A DNA stretch of 64,000 nucleotides from Diphasiastrum complanatum (lineage: Eukaryota > Streptophyta > Lycopodiopsida > Lycopodiales > Lycopodiaceae), in assembly GCA_029204225.1 (NCBI GenBank), contig CM055100.1, positions 45,791,870 through 45,855,869 of the forward strand, read 5' to 3'. A program made the position numbers and the translations under genes. The notes under the pieces were generated by a model. That model was not told the DNA's origin and made no database searches. It was given only the letters and a program-made list of their open reading frames with translations. This document shows, in pieces, positions 10,809-20,541 of this stretch (position 1 is the first letter of the stretch; every line of letters starts with the position of its first letter).

Positions 10809-11855
10809 CCGTTAGAGCCAAGAGTTCCAGCAATTCAGTTTGTAGGAAGTAAAAGATTGACCAATTTTAATGAATTTTGGGGGGTGGATTTCTCTAAATC
10901 CGGGGATCATTCTGGATTTTTTACAGCATGATTGATATTCCTTTTTACCTTCCCAGCAAGCTATCAGACCTGTAAATTGATGGGTAGAGGCTTATGTTTC
11001 AATTCCATCAAGTTTGTAGCAATTTTGACTTCTAGAAATCAAGAATTCATGGTTCTCAGCCCATATTGCTTCATAGGATCTGTATGAAGGCTTCATGGAA
11101 CTTAGAGACCATTTAAGACTGTTTAGATCATCACTTTTAGGCCTGGTTGAGTGTTTGCAAGTTTTTAGGCAAATTGGGCTTGAAAAAGTGCGCCCTCCTA
11201 TAGGTTTTTTGGCTGTTTTGAACCGCACGTGCTGACGTGGCAAGTGTCTTGTTCACTAGGTCTCCCTCTGTATTGAGCTTTACAGCACCCAATTTGGTGT
11301 CTTGTAGCCAAAGATATGATCATCTGAAGTTTTGCAATTTTGTGAGCAAAATTGGTCGAATTTTCAATTGATCTGATTGCATGCAAGTCAATTTCCTATG
11401 GAATGTCTGCATTTTGATTCTCAAAGTGATTCTGACATGCATGAGTGGTTTAGATCTGTTTTGAGTGGTTATACGCATGTACTCTGACTAATAGATACAA
11501 AACTGGATTTTATAGTGAAAAATTAGTTTAATGTCGCATGTCTTGCATGCCTGGTGCAGTAAAATTAGGAATCAAACAGTGAATCGAGTTTTCGATTTCG
11601 GTTGCTTAACAATTGACAGTGGTTTTTTACGAATTTGTAGGAAACGTAAAATTTATAAAAAAAAAAATTAAAATTAAAAGTGCGAAAACTCAAAATTTTT
11701 AGTTTTTTCCAGTTTCTTGAAATATCTATGAAATTGACTAAAAATAGTGATTTGACCATGTTGGAGTCAATTTCAGTCAGTTGGTCAATTGTACTTCACA
11801 CTGAGTTAATCTGATATTAACTAAATTTAGTGATTTCCAGGTTAGATATATCGAG
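10809..11855 (+). other. Gene-free stretch, probably LTR-element leader
   Basis: No coding sequence recognised. Because a gag ORF starts at 11856, this is most simply its long untranslated leader. It may continue the leader that begins at 5541 and is interrupted by the hAT element, but I could not prove continuity. Confidence 0.4.
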
Positions 11856-12355
11856 ATGGCCGAAGAAACTTCAAATCAAGCTACGAATCCAAGTGCGCCA
11901 TCTTATATGGTGATTTGTCAACAGTTGAGTACGGCGCTCAATGATATGAATAATCGTAATCAAATGAGAGATCAGCAAATGGAGGTTTTGTTGAATCAAG
12001 TCAAATTGATGTCTTCACGCAATCTCGGTTTTCAACCAGAGGTTTACGCGGGGGAGAAGAAGGAGAAGAAACCTGCAGTCGTCGAGGACTGGCTGGCCAA
12101 GTGGAGTAGTTACTTCAATCTGCACGGTGTTCCTGATGAGAAGAAAATTGAAAGTGTCGTGTTGTTCTTACGCGGCAAAGCGTCATCGTGGTGGCGAGAT
12201 TTACCGGTGAAGCCAACTACCTGGGATGCGTTTGCGGAAGTTTTCAAGAAAGCTTTCGTAGTTGCTGATGACGTTGACTACTACCTGAAGTTTGTGAACT
12301 GCAGGATGGGTACAAAGAGTTTAGACTCTTATATCCAGGAATTCATGGACCTATG
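11856..12355 (+). pseudogene. Ty3/gypsy gag, N-terminal 166 codons, cut by element C1
   Basis: Starts MAEETSNQATNPSAPSYM, then a glutamine-rich stretch. The Gag core is VEDWLAKWSSYFNLHGVPDE followed by LFLRGKASSWWRDLPVKP, TTWDAFAEVFKKAF and LDSYIQEFMDL. The pattern W(x)7F(x)n then SSWWRDL is the retrotransposon Gag family signature. The frame is interrupted at 12356 where the LTR of C1 begins; CTATG (12351-12355) would be its target duplication. The rest of this gag was not found to the right, consistent with further rearrangement. It differs clearly from the gags of elements A, B and D. Confidence 0.7.
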
Positions 12356-12689
12356 AGTTACGAATAGAGCCACAGCTGATCTAAAGCTAAGCTATGAAAG
12401 CATCACATAAGCAAGACTTAAGCTATGAAAGCAGCACATAAGCAAGACTTAACCCTAGAAAGCAGGAAAGAGAGAGATTAAGGAGACTAAAGAGAGAGAT
12501 CAATATCATCAAATGTCAAATGAATACAATGAGGGCCTACTTATACCCACAAAGAAGCCCAAAAGAAGCTTCTAGAGGATAAGGATACTGAACCTTATCT
12601 ATCTGGGTCCCATAAGGACATGCCCTCAATGGTAATGGCCCAGTACCCAAGGGTATACTAGTTAGGGGCTATGTACTGAGTACATAACT
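12356..12689 (-). repeat. Element C1 3' LTR, 334 bp, AGTTA...TAACT ends
   Basis: Begins AGTTACGAATAGAGCC and ends TACATAACT on the plus strand. It shares AGCTATGAAAGCATCACAT, AAGCAAGACTTAACCCTAG and AAAGCAGGAAAGAGAG with the LTRs of elements B and C2. A 33-bp segment (GCTATGAAAGCA...AAGACTTAA) is duplicated in tandem near 12391-12450. More diverged than the other family members. Confidence 0.75.
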
Positions 12690-12849
12690 CTCCCCTACTT
12701 TAAAACAACATTGTCCACAATGTTGGCCCCAAGCAATAGCTATGGTAATAACCAATCATCAGGACAAAAATCAATAAATCTAAAGACTCATAATATTGGA
12801 GAAATAAGCCATGAACCAATGGAAATATTGAAGGAGAGGACATAAGTCG

Positions 12850-13630
12850 TCACAGCAGGTACTCCAAAAGTATCACATAAACTCCACAAAACATTGTACA
12901 ATAACTATAAGCAACTACAAAGCACTGTACATCAACTATAAGCAAGTAATGTAGATGCATAAAGAAAACCAAGCGAGAAGAAAACTCGCTCAAGGTACTC
13001 TGATAGCCTGTCGTAGTGAAGGGCCCCAACAAGTGAAATATCTAGGGCTAGCCGAATAGCCCAAGAAGACCATAGGAAAATCCCGCTATGCAAGACCCCA
13101 ACAACTGAGATATCCAAAGCTAGTCGAATAGCCCAAGAATACCATCCGAAAAGCACAGCTCGGCAACCACTCTGGAACAACATCAAAGACCAAGCTATGT
13201 GCAGCAACTAGGAATGCCAAGGAACTTGAAGTATAAAGAGATCATGCAACAACCATGAATGGCAAGGAAACTGTGGTAGATCACCCTGACAAAGAATAGC
13301 TGGAACAGACAACTGTACATCAACCCAAGGTATGTGCAATGCCCAAGAATGTAGAATGTCGTCATGCCAAGGGATCCATAGTGCCCATGAGTGTAAAGCA
13401 GCAATACTGTAAGGTTCCTCATGGACCATGAATATACAATGTCATCATGCCAAAGGAGGCGTAGTAGCCATGAATATAAAACAACATCTAGATGAGCATG
13501 ATCCACAAATGTAATAACATCATACTTAGGCATAATAGCAGAAACACCAACTAATAAGCTCTGGCCTAAATATGCATCTAGAAGATCCGCATATACAATA
13601 TGAATAGGAACTATCAACGGAGGGATAGGA
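12850..13630 (-). pseudogene. Element C1 degenerate repeat-coding region of unknown function
   Basis: Minus-strand open frames of 60 to 176 codons read as hydrophobic, W/S/H/Y/C-rich sequence with recurring words such as SWLLRLLWHDD, YSWSMRNL and HGHYGSLGMTT. The DNA shows dispersed, imperfect copies of GCCCAAGAATG and AATGCCAAGGAA-like words. The frame at 13725-13195 begins MVVLLDDLPTHSIVALHMSH and includes DAYLGQSLLVGVSAIMPKYD, which closely matches the region just upstream of the protease in C2 (DAYLGQNLSVDASVIMPMY). This segment occupies the place where protease, RT and integrase would lie. No known domain is recognised. Confidence 0.45.
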
Positions 13631-14067
13631 CACCCAACGTAGGAACCATCATGAAATGTAGAAGCATGTGACATGTGTAGTGCTACTATTGAATGAGTAG
13701 GCAAATCATCTAAAAGAACAACCATAGACTCATCGTAATAAGCAGCATAGGCATGCTACAACATCTGTAGCATGGTACTCAAAAGCAGTGCGATAAAGAA
13801 CATAGGCTACAATATCTGTAGCATGGCACTCAGGAGCAGCACCAAGGTACACACCCAACGTAGGAACCATCATGAAATGTAGAAACATGTGACGTGTGTA
13901 GTGCTACTACTGAATGAGTAGGCAAATCATGTAAAAGAACAACCATAGACTCATCGTAATAAGCAGCATAGGCTACAACATTTGTAGCATGGTACTCAAA
14001 AGCAGTGCGATAAAGAACATAGGCTACAATATCTGTAGCATGGCACTCAGGAGCAGCACCAAGGTAC
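13631..14067 (-). repeat. Tandem duplication, about 221-bp unit, two copies
   Basis: CACCCAACGTAGGAACCATC begins at 13631 and again at 13852. The second copy runs to 14067 and is almost identical apart from a small indel near CATAGGC. The duplication is within C1 coding sequence and is recent by its low divergence. Confidence 0.85.
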
Positions 14068-14146
14068 TCATCATCAGTATCAGCATCAGTATCAAAGCAT
14101 GTAATAGCATCAGCAGTAGCAAAGGATGCAACAGTATCAAAGCAGG

Positions 14147-14716
14147 CTACAGTAACAAAGCACTTGGGAACTGCACTAAGGCATGTAGTATTTGTAATAT
14201 CGGCATCAACCTTTGTTTAATTGTAAGATCAACCTGTGAAGCATCTGCAATATCAACCTGTGCAACATCAACCTGTAGATGTGACTCAAACTCACTATGC
14301 GAGACATGAACTAACAACTCAGGTAACTCAATCACTATCTCAAATAGCTCTATGACTGTCTCAAATGACGCAGGTGACTCAAATGATTGTGACTCAAGAG
14401 CTGGATGACGTGGAAAATGTGGCGCAGGAGCTGACTGACGTGGGAAGCCAGGGGGTGGGTTTGGTGCATAATGAACCCCACTGCCAAGCGAAGGAGAAGA
14501 GGATGGAAATCCAAATGGAGGCCCAAATGAAGGAAAAACAGGAGCTTTACTAGGACTATGAGGTTGTAAAGAATCAATCTGTGACTGCATAGTAGCAAAG
14601 CCCGTCATAACGGTATCGAAGCGAAGAACGAGGCCAGAAAGGGTTTCATCCATGCGACGGAACTGATCGGATAAGGTTTCTTGAGCAGTCTCACTCGGGG
14701 TAGGTGAATGTGCCAT
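14147..14716 (-). pseudogene. Element C1 gag N-terminal region
   Basis: The start at 14716 gives MAHSPTPSETAQETLSDQF, homologous to the gag start of element B (MASSPTTPASHSG). It continues LRFDTVMTGFATMQSQIDSL and a proline/phenylalanine-rich linker ([35 protein letters not shown]) shared with B. After about 125 residues it leaves Gag: SPASFETVIELFEIVIELPE and then a repeated DVAQVDIADASQVDL stretch. No WW Gag core or zinc knuckle is present. Gag packages the RNA, but only an N-terminal fragment with a replaced C-terminus remains. Confidence 0.6.
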
Positions 14717-14854
14717 AATGATAGTGGAAGGAATAGACGAAAACTTGAGAGAGCGGACTCTTGTCGTCACTCCAAATTAGTCTATTAAAACCACTATTAT
14801 CACAACTAAGAAAGGACAGCAATCAGCAAATGAAAAAAGTGAAAATGAAGGCTG

Positions 14855-15165
14855 TAAAAATGCGCTGGACAGCCAGGAGGCAAGTGACAAATTGGAGTAT
14901 CAAACGGAATCGGAATTTCGTGAAATTTGGTTGAGGATGGGCGATGGACAGCCTGCAAGCAAGGTGTAAAAATGGCTGCAAACGGAGACAAAAACGGACG
15001 AAAGTGACAAGTATGAAGCGGCTGGACAGCCTTCAAACAAAAGTGAAAAGAGGGCTGAAAATGGAAGGAGGAACGGACGAAAGAGATGAGGGAATTGGGC
15101 GCTGAAGAGCCTGCAAACAAGCTGGAAATGGGTGATAGAGGGTTGGAACTTGGGCGCCAGAAATA
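14855..15165 (-). repeat. Element C1 leader with about 80-bp periodic GCGCTGGACAGCC motif
   Basis: Copies of GCGCTGGACAGCC-like sequence occur at about 14862, 14941, 15018 and 15099, spaced 77-81 bp, within an otherwise diverged, purine-rich leader. The same motif and period occur in the leader of C2 (43523-43935). Confidence 0.65.
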
Positions 15166-15201
15166 ATCTGCCCAAATTTTTTTTTTTTCCGGCCGCCAAA
15201 T

Positions 15202-15223
15202 TTAGCGGAAGTACTTCCGCTAA
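15202..15223. repeat. Perfect 22-bp palindrome at the C1/A2 junction
   Basis: TTAGCGGAAGT followed immediately by its exact reverse complement. It lies between a T-rich run (15177-15188) ending the C1 leader and the first A2 gag sequence. No equivalent was seen in the leaders or gags of A, B or C2. Confidence 0.85.
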
Positions 15224-15230
15224 CTATCTG

Positions 15231-15488
15231 CTAAAGCTCCACCAAGGAAAGCTGGTCCTCCAAACTGTGCTGAATGTTGCTGAAGCAAAGAGACGAAATC
15301 AGTTCATCCACTTCTGTTACCAAGTGGAGAAACTGTTCCTTGGTAACCAGTTCGTCGAGTTCTTCGGCAAACTGTTCCTGTTCTTCCATTTCCATAGGTT
15401 CTTTCCCTTTACTGAAAGCCAAGGCTTTTGTTTCAAGTTCGTCGATGCCTCTCTCTGGGGGTTGATCAGGTCCCTGAGGAGTGGTCAT
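15231..15488 (-). pseudogene. Element A2 gag fragment, 85 codons
   Basis: Starts [20 protein letters not shown], the same as element A gag apart from F to I. It then carries an insertion rich in acidic residues (EPMEMEEQEQFAEELDEL) absent from element A and diverges before a stop. Truncated at the C1 junction. Confidence 0.75.
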
Positions 15489-16369
15489 TTTCAGAACTGA
15501 GAGAGAGGTACCTTAACTTCTGAAAAAAATGGTCAGAAAGACTAATTTACAACTGTACAAGGGAAAGGAAAGATGACTTAGCTGTTTCTGAGGACTGTAC
15601 TTCCAAAGAAAATACGAAGAGGAACCCTCTCAGCTCTTTCACCCAAATTTTTAGACCTGCTGTCCTGGAAAATCCCAGTTTGAAGCTCCAAAATGGTACC
15701 AAATTTCCGGTTGCTTGAATAAAATAGCTCGCTGGCTTGCTAACAGACCTGTGGCTCTGAAAAATTTGAATAGAAGGCGGAAAAAGTGCAAAAAGATCTG
15801 AAATTTTTTGCTATCCCCCCTCGCTGGTCTGACAGCTTCTGAGTTGGTTCCAAAAAACCAGATTTGAAGCCCAAATTCACTTGCAAATTCTGAAATTTTT
15901 GTGGCAGCCTGCTCGCTGATCTGTAGCAAGAGAATATGATGCTCAAATATCCGAAAAATCTCTGAAAAGAAGGGCAAAACTTCACCCTCCCTCTTCTCTG
16001 TCCAGCGCTGGCCCTGCTGGGAAATCTTAGCTTGAAATCTGCTCAGATCTACTGAAATTTCACTTCGAAAACAGAGGTAGGTCCCTGTATGTACAGCGAT
16101 GGATCTACTTGCTATTTCCTACTCTATTTCCACTGTGAAATCTGCAAAAAAGTCTCTGAAATCAGCTATGGATAGCTGCCCTTCCAGCGAATTCCTTGTG
16201 TAAGAAAAACTTCCTCCAAAATTGTAGAAATTCCCCCAAGTTTGGATGAATAGGAAGCTGTCCCTATAGCGATTCTCTTCCACTATGCTTTCCTGAGGAT
16301 CTCTGAGACCTTTCCTATCCTCTGATAGCTTTCTCTATTGCTGCTACTAAGCTCCCAAAGATGGAGATG

Positions 16370-16381
16370 GCTCTGATACCA
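16370..16381 (-). promoter_or_regulatory. Element A2 primer-binding site (TGGTATCAGAGC on minus strand)
   Basis: The plus strand reads GCTCTGATACCA, one base from the LTR edge at 16383. Standard initiator-tRNA-Met type. Confidence 0.85.
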
Positions 16382-16382
16382 G

Positions 16383-16737
16383 TGTAATAAATCCTAACAC
16401 CACAGTAGGGCAAACACTAACTGATCCACCCAACCTTGCCTACTCCTTGATATAGAGTAAGCCCCTCCTAGCCCAGTGTGAGTGGTAGCATGCAACTGCC
16501 AAGTGTCGGCCACGTGTCACTGACGTGGCCGACTGCACGTCGGGACTGAACTGGGGGCCCTGTCCTGCTGACAGGGTCCCTAGACTGTGTTAGACCCGCC
16601 ATAGCTATGGACCGTGCTGGGGCACACTACTCACATTGTCTTGCCCTGTTGGTCGTGTACGCTGGACACGACCTTGGCTGTGGTATCTGACCAGTCTGTG
16701 TTCTCTAGGGTTCAGCACTGGTCACGAGCTCGTATCA
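16383..16737 (-). repeat. Element A2 5' LTR, 355 bp
   Basis: TG at 16383 and CA at 16737, bounded inside by the primer-binding site and outside by LINE sequence. It is the only complete LTR of family A here and defines what element A has lost. Confidence 0.85.
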
Positions 16738-18482
16738 TTGCCCATATGCTTTGCCTCCTCAATGGTAGTACGTAGGGTGAGGACATGATCAAGAGTGCTA
16801 TAACCCCGGCGGAAGCCAGCCTAGCCAGTCGCATACAATAGTTGAGAATCAGCCTCTGCCGTAACGAAGTTCTAGAAAATAGTGGCGTACAACTTGGCCA
16901 TGGTATGACCAATCATAATAGTGCGATAGTTGTGGACATGCATGGCATCGCCTGCTTTAAGAATGGGGTGAAGGAGATTGGTGGCCGAAGGTATGGGGAA
17001 ACCATCAACGACAGAGCGGTTGAAACAGCGGGCCAAAAAAGGAGAGGCGAGTTGGGCAACTGGCTTGAGGAGCTCGGCTGAAAGGAGATCAATGTCAGAC
17101 GTATGATTGTTCTTGAGTTTGCAGATGGTGGCTTCAACCATGTCAGGAGCAAAGAGGTCACAGTGGGTAGGACGAGAAGAAAGAGAGATGGAAGGGTGAG
17201 CAGTTGTATATAGGTTGGTTGCATAGTCGACCCAGGATTGAAGAGGGATGGGTGCAATGGATAGGGGCTTATGAAAAAAGATCTTCCAATAAGTAGTCGA
17301 GGAAGTAGAGTGGAGGGAGCGAAGGAGGTGGGAGGAACGGGAAGAAAAGTAGGCCACTTTCTTTTTGCGGAGAAGGGAACGAAGTTGCTTTTCTGCGGAA
17401 GAAGAAAGTGTAGAATTGGAGAATTTGAGGAACTCGACATATTTTTGGAAGAAAGAACAGTCATTGTCAGACCATTTATTATGGGTACGACGATGAGAAG
17501 AGCAGCGACGAGGGGGCGCAATGGCATGAGCGGCGGTAGTCAGGGTGTGTGCTAAAAAGGAGGCTTGGGTAGTGACATCAGAGGAGGAAGGAAAGTGGTC
17601 CAGAAGATGAGAGACGTGGGCAACATAGGCCTAGGATTGATGAGGAGGTATACGATGGCGGGTGGGTCAAACAAAGACGGAAGGTGGAGGAGAAGGCGGA
17701 CTTGGCGCTGGGGAGAAGGAGAGGTAGAGTAGAGAGTGATCAGCAAGGACCGGGGTAGAGATGGTGAAGGATGCCAGGCGGGGCAATAAAGCAGGAGATG
17801 CAATGAAATAGTTCACTACGCTGTGACCGCCACCAAATGGGTGGCAAGTATATGCAGAGGAGGATGGCCATTGAAGAAGACCATTAAGGATAATGAGACC
17901 GTGTGCTTGAGCCAACCTCAGACGGGGTAGAGATGGTGAAGGATGCCAGGCGGGGCAATAAAGCAGGAGATGCAATGAAATAGTCCACTACGCTATGACC
18001 GCCACCAAATGGGTGGCAAGTATATGCAGAGGAGGATGGCCATTGAAGAAGACCGTTAAGGATAATGAGACCGTGTGCTTGAGCCAACCTCAGAAGCTGT
18101 TCCCCAAAAAGCGTAACCGTCACTGATGAGTTGAGAATAACGGGCATAAGAGGTATCCGACGGATGAAGAGAGAGTGTATCAGCATAGAACTCAGTCTGG
18201 CGAGCGGCTGTGTGTGCGATAAAGTTTCCTGCAAGCAATATGTAACCCTGTAGAGAGAGTCTAGCAATGTCCTCAGAAAGGGCCTGAAAAGGATCACCTC
18301 CCAAATCCATAAACACTGAAGTGTGGGGAGCAAAGTAGAACACTACAACAAACAAGTCCTGGTCCAGCCCCAAGAAGGATGCAGTAATCTAAAGCCACAA
18401 GTAACGGCCATAAGTATCCTGAGACACCAACCGAATAGAAGGAGTATACACCGACATGTAAAAGGACTTCCTCAGTATGCAC
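16738..18482 (-). pseudogene. LINE ORF2 (endonuclease to reverse transcriptase), broken
   Basis: ORF2 of a non-LTR retrotransposon, which nicks the target and reverse transcribes the RNA. On the minus strand: endonuclease pieces (FVVVFYFAPHTSVF; ILLAGNFIAHTAARQTEF, matching the GDFN-type motif with N retained; LIILNGLLQWPSSSAYTCHP; GGGHSVVDYFIASPALLPRL). A linker follows, then RT entry sequence (CDLFAPDMVEATICKLKNN, DIDLLSAELLKPVAQLASPF, LHPILKAGDAMHVHNYRTI, then GFRRGYSTLDHVLTLRTTIE). The frame changes several times and carries a 172-bp duplication. The 3' side ends abruptly at the A2 LTR (16737). The same family is present on the plus strand at 34571-35755, where long segments are nearly identical. 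Confidence 0.75.
17752..18095. repeat. Tandem duplication of 172 bp within LINE endonuclease
   Basis: GGGGTAGAGATGGTGAAGGA starts at 17752 and 17924, followed by more than 160 nearly identical bases (differences such as GTTCAC/GTCCAC). It duplicates the codons for the HPFGGGHSVVDYFIAS segment and breaks the endonuclease. Confidence 0.9.
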
Positions 18483-18510
18483 TATGCACTTTTTTAACGA
18501 TCTATTGGTA

Positions 18511-19071
18511 ATAAATTGGCATACCTGCAGTCTTTACAGTTGTGCTAAAAAACTTTCAAGGAGGATCAAAAAACTTTAAGACAAAGTAAAAAGCAAAAAG
18601 AAACTTTTTTTTTTCTTTGGTGTTCCCGAAAACCCTAATCCTTATTTATGGAACACAATTTGGATCGCGTTTCGGAATGTGGCTTGCAAGTTTGGTTTGC
18701 ATAATGAGACTTCGGAGGCTTGTAGACGCATTGTATACTAGTTTACAAAGGTTCTTAAAAGTTTTAGGAATTGAAATGATAATGCCTAGCTATTCTTTTG
18801 TTCTTCAATGCACAAACCTAAAACTTCGTACTTATTTCGTTCTTTAATGTTTGTTTGGATTCCATTTTAGAGTGTAAATCTGGTCGTATCTCATGTTGAG
18901 TATTGATAGATATATTTAAAAGAACATAGATACTCAATATTCAATGAAGTTACAATTTGGAATGTGATCCGTATCATGTTTTGAAAATTTGGGTTAGGTT
19001 TTCTAAATGGAGACTTTTTTCGGGTTACTTTCTTTGAAATATTTTTAGAGGAAATATAAAAAGGGTGAAAG
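18511..19071. other. Gene-free stretch left of element B
   Basis: AT-rich sequence with T and A runs. A short plus-strand open segment near 18657-18744 (WNTIWIAFRNVACKFGL) could be an eroded coding fragment, but I recognise no family. It is continuous with 25708 onward once element B is removed. Confidence 0.4.
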
Positions 19072-19076
19072 TATGG
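19072..19076. repeat. Target site duplication of element B, left (TATGG)
   Basis: Identical to 25703-25707. Defines a single insertion of 6,626 bp. Confidence 0.9.
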
Positions 19077-19527
19077 AGTTATGGACTCTGCTCATTACAT
19101 TCGCCATGTCCATTTACATTTACTTTACTTTATGCGTAAGCAGGCTTTGGGCCCTTTTTTATTCATTATTTGACATTTAGACTATATGGTTGGCCTTGGG
19201 CCCTATTATTGACATTTAGACCATATTATTGGCCTTGGGCCCTATGATTCACTATATTGGTTATTTGGTCATATTACTGAGAGTGGGGGCCTTCTTGGAG
19301 GGCGCACTATTATCCCTCTCAGTTTGGCCCTAGCCACTGGAAGCTTCCTTTTAGGGCTTCCTCTTGGCTATAAGTAGGGATTCTGTGTCATTTGTTACTT
19401 GGCTTATGATATGATCTCCTTCTTTAGTCTCTTTAAGCTTTCTCTCTCCTGCTTTCTAGGGTTAAGTCTTGCTTATGTGATGCTTTCATAGACTAAATCT
19501 AGATCAGCCGTGGCTACGTTCATAACT
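19077..19527 (+). repeat. Element B 5' LTR, 451 bp
   Basis: Starts AGTTATGGACTC, ends CTACGTTCATAACT directly before the primer-binding site. Contains repeated GGCCTTGGGCCCTAT words (19191-19245) and GGCTATAAGTAGGGATTC (19366-19383), where TATAAGTAG is a likely TATA element. Related to the LTRs of C1 and C2. Confidence 0.9.
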
Positions 19528-19539
19528 TGGTATCAGAGC
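19528..19539 (+). promoter_or_regulatory. Element B primer-binding site (TGGTATCAGAGC)
   Basis: Begins at the base after the LTR. Same initiator-tRNA-Met type as in the other elements. Confidence 0.9.
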
Positions 19540-20541
19540 ACTTTCCTGAGCATCTCCATTGAGCAGATTTTTCTCTCACAGGAGGGCGCCCATCTTCAGC
19601 TTGGATCTTCACCATTTTTCAGCCGGATCTTCAGCATTTCTCCACACTTGTCTTGCAGATTTTCATGACGGATCGGAGGAGGACAGGCGCCCACTTGCTG
19701 CCCATTTCTAGCGCCCTCTTGCTGGCTTCCTACTGCTGCATTTTCAGCCTTTTTCCTCCCTATTTTGGGTGCCCTACTGCCTCCTATTTGCTGCCCTATT
19801 GGGCGCCCTCATGCTTGCTGACCAGCGCCCTACTGCTCCTTCCTTTGCTGAAAATTTCCACTTTTTGCTGCCCCTATTCGCCACCTTCCATCAGCCACTC
19901 CTAGCGCCCTACCAACCCATCTTTTTGATCCAATTTTTTTTTGTCGTTTACTACCTCTCTTGGACGCCCACACTCCACCATAGCTGGCGCCCTACATCCG
20001 CCTCAATTTCAGCTCACCCTCCTACACTGCTGTCTGTGTTCGCAACCCTACCCCGGACAATAGAAACACGCCTAGATGCTTAGAAAGCCACTCCCACCCA
20101 ACTTCATCGCGCATCGGGATTGCTCCCCGTCTTTATCGCAAATTTTTTTTTTTTTACCCTTGAAGGGCGATCTCTGATTTTTCAGCCTTGTTTCCTCGCT
20201 GCCCATACCTCCTTTTTGTTATCACTTCCTTTCCTTGGCTGCTCCCTTTCCAGCCCCATAGTCCATTATTGTTTCCCATACCACCGTTTACTCCACGTTG
20301 TCGGGCCCTTAGAATCTTTTTTGGAGGCTGCCCGGTACCTCAACGTATCGCCGCTATTTTTCAGCTCACTTCCGGTTGCGGTTACGAGGTATTTCTTACT
20401 TAGTTGTCCTTTCCGTTCATCTTACATCGCGAGTTCTATTGTGTCTTTTCATTGGCGTGCCTGTTGTGACGACTTATGTCCTCTCCTTCAGTTCGTCCAA
20501 TTGTTTAGCACATTTCTTTTCTCGCTTACTTTTTCTTCCTC
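19540..20541 (+). other. Element B untranslated leader
   Basis: One kilobase of pyrimidine-rich sequence with at least eight irregularly spaced copies of GGCGCCC/AGCGCCCTAC (about 19586-19990). These correspond to the GTAGGGCGCTGG motifs on the other strand in the leaders of C1 and C2. No convincing ORF. Confidence 0.7.

Larger units (their letters stand above)
12356..15190 (-). mobile_element. Element C1: non-autonomous gypsy relative, 5' LTR missing
   Basis: Minus-strand element with a 3' LTR at 12356-12689, a purine tract just inside it (GAGTAGGGG-like on the minus strand near 12690), repeat-rich degenerate coding sequence (12850-14140), a gag start (14716) and an approximately 80-bp-periodic leader up to about 15165. 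LTR, gag start and leader are all related to elements B and C2. No reverse transcriptase, RNase H or integrase is present between LTR and gag. The 5' LTR and primer-binding site are absent because the sequence changes to element A2 around 15200-15231. Confidence 0.65.
15231..16737 (-). mobile_element. Element A2: 5' part of a gypsy element of family A
   Basis: Minus-strand 5' LTR (16383-16737), primer-binding site (16370-16381), an approximately 880-bp leader and the first 86 codons of gag. The leader matches 4682-5012 of element A and contains about 500 bp more. Everything downstream of the gag start is missing: the sequence joins C1 at about 15230. The outer LTR end interrupts LINE ORF2 at 16738, where TTGCC would be the target duplication; the partner copy was not found. 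Confidence 0.75.

Noticed and set aside
10806-10870. Right terminus of the hAT element at GTAAAAGATTG (about 10846-10856)
   Set aside because: It loosely resembles the reverse complement of the left end, but the next eight bases do not match CTTTGAAG, so I did not accept it.
13631-14067. CRISPR-like array
   Set aside because: Only two long nearly identical units without spacers, in plant retroelement sequence.
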